64,000 nt of DNA, from NCBI GenBank assembly GCA_037176885.1, contig JAWWNJ010000009.1, forward strand, positions 1-64,000. Direction: 5' to 3'. Below are positions 22,058 to 31,372 of the stretch, piece after piece. Origin of the DNA: Favolaschia claudopus. Taxonomy: Eukaryota; Basidiomycota; Agaricomycetes; Agaricales; Mycenaceae. A model generated the notes under the pieces. The model searched no databases and was not told where the DNA came from. It saw only the letters and a program-made list of their open reading frames with translations. The first letter of the stretch is position 1. Each line of letters starts with the position of its first letter. Both the position numbers and the translations under genes were made by a program.

Positions 22058-22408
22058 ATACAGGCACATGTACTTTCGGATAGTTCGTTCTGATAACACA
22101 CGCTCCCGCCCCATGTGAGGCCTTGGAAACATTTATTTCTTGGTAAAGATGTGCCCGCTGCCCTCAAATGACGTGCTAGGTGACCCACCTCTCCCCCTTT
22201 CAGAAATCTCAACTGTCCTCAGTTGATCGATCAGAGGAAATTCAGGTCCCCCGGCAGCAAATTTTCGTGCCACGGAACGATCGGGCGCGTTTGAAATAAT
22301 TTTCTGCGCCACCGGCGGGTGCATCTACCATAAATGGTAATCCAAGTTCGGCCGTTGTCCAAATTTCGTCCCAATTATCCTTACGGCGTTATATTACGGC
22401 CGCTCGAG

Positions 22409-22414
22409 TATAAG
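22409..22414 (+). promoter_or_regulatory. TATA box candidate for cargo gene 5
   Basis: TATAAG about 66 bp before the ATG at 22480, followed by a pyrimidine-rich stretch directly before the start codon, as in many fungal promoters. Confidence 0.45.
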
Positions 22415-22479
22415 AAGCAGCGGGCGAACGGGTATACTCCCCAGCCTCGTCTACTGTCTTTACTCTGCTTCCTTCAAAA

Positions 22480-23727
22480 ATGTCTCAAAACGATTACAAC
22501 ACCGTCAAAGCCGATTTCCTCAAGGCTATGGACGTTGCCGCCAACCTCGTCAAGTATTCGCCGCCCGAGTCTCGTAAAAACCAGCTCAAGGACGTCGCCG
22601 AGATTCTCGTAAGAGCCGCCGGCTACATTGACCAGTCTCGTTTTGTTAACATTATTCTTTCATCCGTAGGCGCGCCTTCCCCCGCTCATGCCTTTCATCT
22701 TGGAAGACAAGAGCGCGGTTCTTCGTGAGGCAATCTTCACTTCGCGTGAATATTACCACACCTTGTACGACCCGGATGGTAAACGGGACGTGTCCTTCCC
22801 CGCTGGGTACGATGCCCTGCGGCGGATCACCAAGGCCATTCACGAAGACCGTTCCAAGAAGGCGATCCCGCCCGTCTCCACCGTTTCTTCTTCCAAGGGG
22901 ACCCGGGTCGGTTTCACTAACTTTTATTGCCGTGTTCACCATTGACTCACCATCATCCCCCGCTAGAAGAGTACTCGCGGGCGGTCTCAGGGTGAACCCG
23001 AGTCTGAGGACGAGGACGAAGGCACCGTTCGTGCTCCATCGCCCGCTCTCACCACCGTTGGTGCTGACGAGGTTCGTTCTTTCATTTAACAGCTGGCCTG
23101 TGTAGAGCTGACGATTGATACTTCTATCATCGCCGTCGGGTGTTTGTTCACCCAGATGCTCGTTGACGATGAGCATGTCCCTGCTCCCAAGGCTCCCCCT
23201 ACCGGTCCCAAGGCTAAGTCAGCCCTGGCGGGCAAGAAGGGTGTGCGCGCTGTAAGTCGCCCGTTATTTCTGCTTTTCAATTTCATTCATTCAAAATTTC
23301 GTTCTTTCAGCATAGCCCGGCCCCCGCTAAGAAGGGCAAGGGTAACAAGCGCGCCCGCATCGACAGCGTCCCGTTCCACGAGGACTCCTTCCTCACCCAC
23401 GGTGAGTTTCCCGTTCACTGTCAGTGATTCCTCCCGCTGAGTGTTTTTGCAGCAACGGCTGAATTCTATGCTTCGGCACCCGCTTCAGGTGCCGTCGTCG
23501 ACGAGGCCGCTAGCGTCGTTGAGATGGGTACCGAGTTCATGAGCAACCACCTTGCCTTGCGCAAGCGGATGTATTTCATCATGGTCGAGCTGGCGGTCAT
23601 CCACGAGAACCTTCGTAGCTCTCTGGCCCGGCGCGAGCAGCTCCTCGACGAAGGAGAGAAGATCTCGGCTCGCCTTCGCGAGTTCCCCGAGTCCTCCTCT
23701 GCCGGCGTCGATGCTCATGTTCCTTGA
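22480..23727 (+). CDS. Element B cargo gene 5: hypothetical protein without cysteine cluster
   Basis: Five or six exons can be joined in frame. Exon 1 starts MSQNDYNTVKADFLKAMD; intron 1 begins GTAAGAG and ends CCGTAG, intron 2 ends CCCCCGCTAG, another ends TTCTTTCAG, and the last carries CCCGCTGAG before TTTTTGCAG. One further junction near 23077-23091 is uncertain because the obvious intron would be only about 20 nt. The protein has an N-terminal helical part, an acidic stretch (GEPESEDEDEGTV), a basic stretch (AKKGKGNKRAR, a possible nuclear signal) and a long C-terminal coiled-coil-like helix (ENLRSSLARREQLLDEGEK). It is not clearly related to cargo genes 1-4. It ends 222 bp from the convergent pol stop. 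No function is claimed. Confidence 0.6.
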
Positions 23728-23949
23728 CTCGTTCCCAAGGAGCTTCCCCAGCGGGTCCCCCCTTCTTCAGCATACTCGGTACTGGCTCAATCGTTTCGGA
23801 CACCTCACGGCTCATCCTTCTGCTGGCCGCCACACGCTCCCCGGGTGCGCAACTTAGTCGCTGCTCACTGGCGGGAGATGCAGACAATCCAATTACTTAA
23901 AGACTTCGAATCCCGTTTCAAATTGTAACGTAGATATCTTAGCAGTAAT

Positions 23950-26900
23950 TCATTTCCGCGCGGCGGCTTTTGTGGCAGAACGAGTCTTTCGTTTGAAAGG
24001 CAGCGGCTCATCCGTGCCAGGCTCCTCTTCCTCTTCTTCTTCCTCGGGCAAGGCCTCCTCCAGAGTTGGCTCTTCGTCAGCCGTCCCGCTGGGGGTTAAC
24101 CTCACATTCCCGAATTGGAAGTCGTCTCCAGAATAACCGTCTTCCTCCTGGACCATCTTTTCCAGCGTCTCGGCCGAGAGGTCGATTAAGTCGTGAATGT
24201 CAGCGGGCAGCTTAATTGAGCGCCGCTGCTCGAAGGGGACGACCCTGAACTGAGCAATCTTCGATTGAAAGACAGAGCCGTCCATCTCCGCTACGATATA
24301 ACTTCCACCTTTCGTACGACGGATGATAATTACTGGTCCCAGGTATCTGGCGGCCATCTTCGTATTCAGCGACTTCTCGACGGTCGTATTCCTGATGAGC
24401 ACCAAGTCTCCCGGCTCGAAATGGTAATCTTCGATAGTGTGTTTATGCGCTATCTCATACCGGTGTAAATTCGCTCGTTTCTCGTCGGTGACCCGCTCCC
24501 TCATCTGTTCGACGTGAGTGGCGTGCTTAGCCAAGGCCTGGGCTCGATAACCGATTAATTCAGCGGTCGTCAGAGTCCTGCCGGGCAGATGCACTAGCCA
24601 AGTCGCCTCTTCTATATCCAGCGGGAGGATCGGATGTGCGCCCGTTACCATAAAGTAGGGTGAACAACCTGTTCCTCGTCGAATAGTGACCCGGTCAGCC
24701 CACAACATCTGCGGGAAGAACCAGTACCACTTGCTGGGATTCCCGCCAGTAGCTTTCCATAAGGATTGCCTCATCGAGAAGTGCCCATTTTCGATTTTCC
24801 CGTTGGCTTGAGAATTGTACGGCGAAACTCTAATATTCCTTATGCCATACTTAGACTCAAGGTAGGCCACAGCCGCTAGGAAGGCCGGTGCATTATCTGT
24901 CACCAATTCCTCCGGGCAGCCCCACCTACAAATCACATCTTCAAGTAAGAACAAGGCCAATGTTCTGGCATTCTCATTCTTTATCGGCCGCGCTTCTATA
25001 TAGCTGCTGAGGGAGCAGCGGGCGTCAACAATTTTGTTGAAGCCGTTGGAAGGGGTTCCAACGACCATCACGTCGACGTGCACCACCTGGAAGAGCGAAG
25101 GGGTATGGGTGACAACGGGCGGGATCTTTAATAAAGTCCTTTGCCTCAACTGACACAATTCGCAAGTTTTAATATACCAGGTGACGTCCCGCTCCATCTC
25201 AGGCCACCAGAAACGCATTTCTATCAAGGATTTGGTAGCAAAGACACCGCGGTGGGCCAGGCTATCATGAGCCGCCCGCATCATATACATTCGGTGATCT
25301 TTGTCTACCACCAACTGATGTGCACTCCCCGTTGAGGATTTATGATAGAGTTTTCCATCTGCGTCCTCGAAGAAGCCGGTGGCGAATCGCAAGAAGGCTT
25401 TGTATTCCTTGTCGTTCATGCCAGCCGGGCGAGCCAGGGTATTCCGCCGCCAGTCCTTCATGAGGAGCAGCCGCTCGTCCGCTAGCTTCGCTGCTACCGA
25501 TCGTTGGTCTTCAGAATACGGTTCCCGCTTCGTCGGGTCGTATTTCAATTCGAGGTCAGGGATCAGCGGCTCGCCGTCTGGCTTGTCGCCACCCTTTGAC
25601 TGAGAGAAGACTTCGAAAACATGTTCTCTACCAAGGCGGGTGTAAGCCCAAGCCTGCTCGGCGTCGTTTCCGAAGTCAGCGGCTGACCGAGCCTCGTCTC
25701 CCGCCAATTCCGCTACCATATATCCACCTCGGGTGTCAATATCGTGCTTGAAATCCTCGAAGTTCTTGAGAGGCGGCCAAGCACTACTTTCAGGATGAAG
25801 ACCCGGCGGCTCGTTATTATCGAACTCGTCTTCTGGATGATCATACTCTGGATCCCCCGGCTGAATACGCCGGCGGGAGAGTCCATCTGGCCCGAAAGTC
25901 TTGCCCGGTACATGCTTCAGAGTGAAATGAAACATCAGGATCTCCTCAATCCAGCGGTTGATCGTAGCGTTGGGCCCCATTCCCGGGTGATCCAACATGC
26001 CCTTGAGGTACTGAGCGTCGGTTTCGACGACCAGCTTGCGGCAGCCCAACAGCCAATATTGCATGTGGTCTAGCGCCCTCTTCAAGCCAAACAATTCCCG
26101 CTTGGGCTGAGAATACCTCGACTCCCGGTCATTCAAAGGTATGGAGCTGAAGCGGGCATAGTACCGCTTATTTAGGTCCAAAGGATCCCGCTGGTACACA
26201 TGCACCCCAACTCCAAGGTACGACGTATCAACCGCCAGCACCACTTCAGTGTCCCATTCATATCTTATAGGTCTAAGCGCGGGACATTCTCGCAAAGCCT
26301 TCTTCAAAACTTTCATGCATGCGTCTTGGGCCGGGCCCCACTCGAATATGACTTCCTTCCGGGTGAGCTTCTGGATCGGCTCAGCCTTGACTGTATAGTC
26401 TTGGATGAACATTCTCATAACGCCCACAGTTCCCAGGAAAGCTTTCACATCGTGGAAATCCTTCAGCGGGCCCCAACGCTCAATGACGCCAATTCTATCT
26501 TCATCCGGGCGCATGCCCTCGTATGAGCAGACATGGCCGACCACCTTAAAAGTTCCCCGGCAAATCTGCAACTTCTTCCCGCTTACAGTCGCCCCAGAAT
26601 AGGCTAGCCGGGTAAGTACCCGGTTGCAGTCTACCAAGTGTAACCACACAAAGACCCTTATCAGCGGGTTCTCAGGGATGGTCTCGTACGTCCCGTCAGG
26701 CTTTTCGTATCGAGTGAAGCCGCCGGCGACAGGCACGTCATCTATATACGGCCGGGTAACCGCAGGAATTTCATCTCGCAGGATGTAAGTTACGTCTTCG
26801 TGGAAGATCGGCACCGAGTTGGTCCAACCCTGCGGCAATCTTACCAATCGAAGCGCACCAAACGGAGTTTGGAAGGTTGTGTAATCTCGAGATTCCGGGT

Positions 26901-28061
26901 CAATCAGCCGGTGGTTGTACCCAGAGTAAAGATCAAACGTGGACCCACAAGCCCTTCCTGCGAAATGTTCGGCCAGATCCGCGGCGCCGGGAGGCACCCC
27001 AGAGTGTGCAATGGTTACCGCGTTCAGCGGCTCCAGCGAATGCACTAACCGAATTGACTTCTTATCACTCTTCAGAACCCCAAAGTACTTGGTGCGATAC
27101 GAGCCATTAGATGGTTCATATATATTGGCATCGATACTCGCCCTAAGCACCTTGCAGACTTCCTCCAGCTGCCCCGGCGGGATGGGAATATTTCTCTCCA
27201 CCCAAACCTTATGGTCTGGCTTCACCGGGAACTTTACTGGCGGGAAGAAATCCGTTCTGAAAGTTCCTCTTTCGCTGTCATCCCATGCTACCGTATTTTC
27301 GTGTATAGATAACATATGATGAACCAGCTTCATCTCTTCATCATTCAAGAATCCATCGTCATGCAGTTCGTCCACCACCGCCTTCCTCTCCGCAGTGTAT
27401 CTTCCGACGGGAACGAATTCTGGCGGGTGAGGGTCTAGCGGGACGAGGTTCTGCAATGGATCCCCGATGATATTCCTTTCTATCCTGAACTCGGGAGGGA
27501 GCGGCTCGAGGACCGGCTTTACTTTTAGCGCTACCGGTTTATACTTCTTCGAGAACACCTCCTTCACCTCGACTTCGGGCGGGTGATCCTCGGGAATGAT
27601 TTCCTCCATCAAAGCGACTTTCGTCTCATTGTGTTCAAACCCGGGTACTACCCAATCGGCGTAGTCACAGCACTGACAGCGCTCCCCCGCTGAATGACGA
27701 GATTGCTCTTGCCTAACCGACTCAATATCGATGCCGGCAGTCATAAACACAGCGGCCGGGTCCTTCAGTTTTTCTCTGACTTTGTCCGTTATGTTGGCTA
27801 CGATAGCCACATAGGATTCGCCGACTTCCTTTCCTTCTGTCAGCTGCTCGTTGTATTCTTGGAATAACTGAGCAGCGGGTTCATCATCAATTTCTGGCAT
27901 GGCAGCCGCCAGGTAGGCCATTTTCGTCTCGGCCATCGAAAATCCCTCTTCTCCAGACTTCATCAAAGCGCAAATTCTAGGAACATTATTCTCGTCCAGT
28001 TCTATCTGAACCGCTAATTCTCCTTGATGGTTAATCAACTCCTCGAATTCTGAAAATTTTG
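23950..28061 (-). CDS. pol: Element B pol: reverse transcriptase, RNase H, integrase
   Basis: A frame of over 1,360 residues, uninterrupted. Order: N-terminal linker; reverse transcriptase with LVHSLEPLN, FDLYSGYNH and the catalytic YIDD (about 26739-26750); RNase H-type domain starting VLAVDTSYLGVGVHVY; integrase HHCC zinc domain (HDSLAHRGV ... CELC, about 25150-25280); and the integrase core with D (VVHVDVM), D (VTDNAPAF) and E (NGKIEN), the DDE triad. The C terminus is acidic then basic (KRKTRSATKAAARK). No chromodomain is recognised. It overlaps the protease frame and is in -1 phase to it. The first in-frame start-like codon (TTG at 28038) is not needed, because a canonical slippery heptamer A-AAT-TTT lies at 28053-28059 before the protease stop, so expression as a fusion is likely. 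It copies element RNA into DNA in virus-like particles and integrates it. Confidence 0.95.
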
Positions 28062-29201
28062 CTCCTCCTGGCTGCTCGGCTGCTCAGCCGGTGATGCGTC
28101 GTTCTGGACGCGCCGCACCTGTCGCCGCTGGCCTCTGGGGAAGGTAGGGACGACCACCCGCTTCTGCGTGGAGGGGTCGGTCAAAGTCAGGAACTGGTTC
28201 CCGTCAGAGGTATTTTTGATACCGCTGGCGGTCAGGATTTCGAAGGGTCGCCCCAACAGCACCTTGTAGGCCGGGTTTCGTATGACATGCACTTGAAGGT
28301 ACACCGTCATGTCACCGAACCTGAAGGGGACGTTCCTGGCCAGACCGACTGACTTCTCGGTTTGCCCGTTGGCGCTCATCATGTGGATGCAGTTATCTGG
28401 GTCCCAGCTGACTCCTAGTTCGGTGGCTACCGACAGGGCCATGGACACGATCTGCGATCCACCGTCCAGAATACATTCAACTTCAGCGGCGCCGTGAATG
28501 AGCGGGAAGACTACCCTCAGGGCCGCTGATTCTCCGGCAGAAGCGTTGTCGGAGATGGCGACGAAGACATCCCTTACCGGCTCTCCCTCCACTATCGACT
28601 GCCAATATTGGACTACTGGGTCGACGGTGATCAGGGCTCCCGCTGGCATAAGTCCGTCGGCCGCTGTCGCGACCTGAACTATTACTTCGTAAGGTAGGTC
28701 CTCTACGGTTACGCTGGAGGACTCGTCGTCTTCGTCGGCCTCTCTCTCTGCGTGGCTAATCAACTGTTCTAGGGTTACTCGAACAGCGGGCGAGACTCTC
28801 TTCTTCGAGAGCAACGCCTTAGCCTGGCGCAGCAACTTCGGGCTGAGGGCGAACAGTCTCCCCAGCGGGAGAGCTATTTCCAGGTTTCCGAAGATCTCCT
28901 TTATCAAGGATTCGACCTCCTCATCGTCCTGGTCCTCTATGGGCGCCTTCAACTCGTAGTTCTTCTCGTTGGCCACTAACGGCGGATCTCCCGCCGGCCG
29001 AACTCTAGGTTCGTTGGGCCTTTTGGCTGGCTTGACCGGAGGAACGTTCCTATACGGAAGCTCCGGCGGCTGAGCGCCATTTTGTTCTTCTGTCTCCTCC
29101 CGCCCTTTCTCCTTGGTTTCAACGATCGCCGGCTGTGCTTCGACAGCGGGCTTTCGCAGCGTCCTCGGCTTGTAGGGCAACTTCGGCATCACAACTTCCA
29201 T
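28035..29201 (-). CDS. Element B protease (gypsy-type aspartic protease)
   Basis: 388 residues from the first ATG, but the frame is open through the gag stop (residues such as GAKGKPSADKPPENRQV precede the ATG), so it is probably made as a gag-pro fusion by a -1 shift. The N-terminal third is Pro/Lys-rich. The retropepsin-like domain has CILDGGSQIVSM (catalytic Asp near 28470) and the typical fungal gypsy blocks NVPFRFGDMTVYLQVHV and YKVLLGRPFEILT. It would cut the polyprotein during particle maturation. Sequence is intact, unlike the protease of element A. Confidence 0.88.
   Translation of the reverse strand: MEVVMPKLPYKPRTLRKPAVEAQPAIVETKEKGREETEEQNGAQPPELPYRNVPPVKPAKRPNEPRVRPAGDPPLVANEKNYELKAPIEDQDDEEVESLIKEIFGNLEIALPLGRLFALSPKLLRQAKALLSKKRVSPAVRVTLEQLISHAEREADEDDESSSVTVEDLPYEVIVQVATAADGLMPAGALITVDPVVQYWQSIVEGEPVRDVFVAISDNASAGESAALRVVFPLIHGAAEVECILDGGSQIVSMALSVATELGVSWDPDNCIHMMSANGQTEKSVGLARNVPFRFGDMTVYLQVHVIRNPAYKVLLGRPFEILTASGIKNTSDGNQFLTLTDPSTQKRVVVPTFPRGQRRQVRRVQNDASPAEQPSSQEEQNFQNSRS
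28053..28059 (-). promoter_or_regulatory. Slippery site for -1 frameshift, protease to pol
   Basis: In the protease frame the codons read CAA AAT TTT CAG, giving the heptamer A-AAT-TTT of the X-XXY-YYZ type. It lies about 20 nt before the protease stop, and the pol frame (-1) is open across it. I did not establish a downstream pseudoknot. Confidence 0.6.
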
Positions 29202-29287
29202 TTTCTTTCCTACGGGCGGGCGTACTTGTCTGTTCTCCGGGGGCTTATCCGCACTGGGTTTCCCCTTTGCCCCCTTCCTCGAACTCT

Positions 29288-31210
29288 CTAAAAATGCTCT
29301 CCTTCGGCGCTGTTCCCCGTTCGGGAGGGACCAGCCCCGTTGGGAGAGCGAGAGTTCGCTGAGACAGCCGCCAGTAGAATCGCAACAGCGTTGGCGTCGA
29401 ATTGCGGCGGGGGAGGTTGGCTTTGATGAGCCACAAGGGGTGGTTGAACACCCCCTGAACCATGCGACTGGAGTTGCGTCACTTGCCGCTGGAGGTTTAC
29501 TTGCTCAGCTCGCAAGGAAACCAATTCTTCTTCTCTCGGGTCATAGTAGAATTCCTCGTTCTGGCTGAACGCGGCTTGCGCGGCTTCCAGCTCCTGCTCG
29601 TCCATGTCAAGAACGGAGAGCTGAGCGAAGACAGACTGGTAGTTTTGCGCAGCGGCCGTTGGTTGTGCGGCCGGGCGGTACTCCTCTACCTGCTGCTTCT
29701 TGGACTTGTGCCCGTCCTTCGGGATAGGTATCCCATCGGGAAAACAGTCTCTGAATCCTACGACCTTCATCTTTCCACTCCCTATGTGGGCTTGCCGGAT
29801 GAGACACTTATCTCTAAAGTGCCCAAACTTGTCGCAATAAAGACACCCCTGATCCGCCAGGTTCCCTTTGAATTGCACGGTAGGCATTCGCGGGTAAGAC
29901 TGGGAGTCAGCGGCGCCTGGGACTCTGCCCGGTAGGGACTTATAGAAGGACTCTAACTCAGCCATCTTCTTCTTGGTCGCGGCGTCGATCTCTTTTAATT
30001 GGGAGGTCTGATTATCCAGCCGCTCCATCATAGTGACGACTGACACCTTAATCGTCTCAAGAAGGGCCTTGTTAGGGTCCTCTTCTTCTTTCTTAATCGC
30101 AACGTTCGGATTCGGGAGAATCGACCGCCCGCTCGACGCTCGTCCAGAGCCGCTGGCGCTCTTTGACTTGCTCGAGTAACCTCGATCAGAAGTGCCAAAG
30201 AACTCCGAGTTGGCGGTCGAACGTTTCGCGATCTTTTTGGCCTCACTCATGACTTCGGCCAGCGTCCATGAGCGGGCGTCTGGCTCGTCGTCGTCCTCAG
30301 CGGGAGGTTTCCTCTCGAGATTCTCCAGGATTCGCTCTTTAAACTCGCGAGTCAATTTGGAGAAGAACATCGGGAGGGCTTCCCGGTGCGAAATCAAGTT
30401 TGAATCGAGGAGTTTGTTCGCCTCGACGTTCATGGTTCGCGTGAGGCGCATGAGCTCGTCCTCATCATCCCGGTCAATCCCCTCTTCGGCGAACTTACGA
30501 AGCTGCTTGTGCAATTTCTGCACAGAGCCCTTCTTCTGGTCGACGACTGACGGGTAATTTTCCAAGATTTCTTTCTTAAAGTCGTCGAACGTCTTGGAGA
30601 ACGAGTCGAACTGCCGCCACTCCTCAGCCGTAGCTTGAGCGGTGTAGCGGCAGACGAACTCGTTCTTCTTGTCGGCCAGCGTCTCATCTAATTCCATCAT
30701 ACGCTCCACATGGTCCAGGAAACGAACGAGTTCCTCCGGCTCATCTTCTTTGAAGAGCGGGGCGTTCCTGTCCCATGGTTCCGGCGCGCGCTTCTTTCCT
30801 CGGGCGACAGTATTATTGCCGTCTTCAGCCATTGGATTGTTTGAAGGGGTTGGTGAAGTTTGGAGTAGTGGTGAAGAGACAGACGAGAGAGTCGTTGACG
30901 ACTGGGTAGCTGCACCGTCGGGCGTAACAGGTCTAGTGCCGGGCGGTTGAGTCGGGGTCTGTTGTTCCAGCGGAGCAGAGGGGCTCAACGACTGGGTTCG
31001 GCGGGCACGATAAGCTTGTGCTTGGGATCGTCCGCGCAGAGAATAGATTTCCCGGGCGAGAGCAACAGGCGGGAGGGAAGAATCGGCAAGTTCGAGATCG
31101 AGAGCGGCAGCAGCGGCGCGTAGGCTAGTGTTGGTAGATCGAGGTTTTGGTGGTGGTACTCTAGCGGATCGTCCTTCTGAAGCCACGTCTCCTCCGAAAC
31201 TAAATGGCAA
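29288..31210 (-). CDS. gag: Element B Gag
   Basis: 640 residues. The N-terminal part is Pro/Ser/Thr-rich and disordered. The middle (about residues 140-330) is the helical retrotransposon Gag/capsid-like region (EPWDRNAPLFKEDEPEELVR, then a Trp-Arg-x-Phe block). It is followed by a coiled-coil segment (TMMERLDNQTSQLKEID), one CCHC zinc knuckle CLYCDKFGHFRDKC near 29805-29845, and a Gln/Pro-rich C terminus. Gag forms the particle and packages RNA. It starts about 160 bp inside the 5' LTR boundary. The stop TAG is preceded by a run of five T; the protease frame is -1 and open here, so a P-site slip at TTT could connect them. Confidence 0.92.
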   Translation of the reverse strand: MPFSFGGDVASEGRSARVPPPKPRSTNTSLRAAAAALDLELADSSLPPVALAREIYSLRGRSQAQAYRARRTQSLSPSAPLEQQTPTQPPGTRPVTPDGAATQSSTTLSSVSSPLLQTSPTPSNNPMAEDGNNTVARGKKRAPEPWDRNAPLFKEDEPEELVRFLDHVERMMELDETLADKKNEFVCRYTAQATAEEWRQFDSFSKTFDDFKKEILENYPSVVDQKKGSVQKLHKQLRKFAEEGIDRDDEDELMRLTRTMNVEANKLLDSNLISHREALPMFFSKLTREFKERILENLERKPPAEDDDEPDARSWTLAEVMSEAKKIAKRSTANSEFFGTSDRGYSSKSKSASGSGRASSGRSILPNPNVAIKKEEEDPNKALLETIKVSVVTMMERLDNQTSQLKEIDAATKKKMAELESFYKSLPGRVPGAADSQSYPRMPTVQFKGNLADQGCLYCDKFGHFRDKCLIRQAHIGSGKMKVVGFRDCFPDGIPIPKDGHKSKKQQVEEYRPAAQPTAAAQNYQSVFAQLSVLDMDEQELEAAQAAFSQNEEFYYDPREEELVSLRAEQVNLQRQVTQLQSHGSGGVQPPLVAHQSQPPPPQFDANAVAILLAAVSANSRSPNGAGPSRTGNSAEGEHF

Positions 31211-31352
31211 AATCTTCTATCGCGGGCCTGGAGCTAAAGGCTCAACGGGCGGGTGTATATTCTATTCTCGAGTCAACCGGCGGATGGTTCGTGCTAGTTT
31301 ATAGCAGCGTCCACAAGTGATTTCTTTCGACTTGACACAAATAATCTGTCAC

Positions 31353-31370
31353 CCCTCGCGGTGGGCTCCA
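31353..31370 (-). other. Element B primer-binding site
   Basis: Two bases after the end of the 5' LTR in element orientation, the sequence reads TGGAGCCCACCGCGAGGG. It starts with TGG, as expected for pairing with a tRNA 3' CCA end. I could not match it to a particular tRNA from memory. Confidence 0.7.
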
Positions 31371-31372
31371 GA

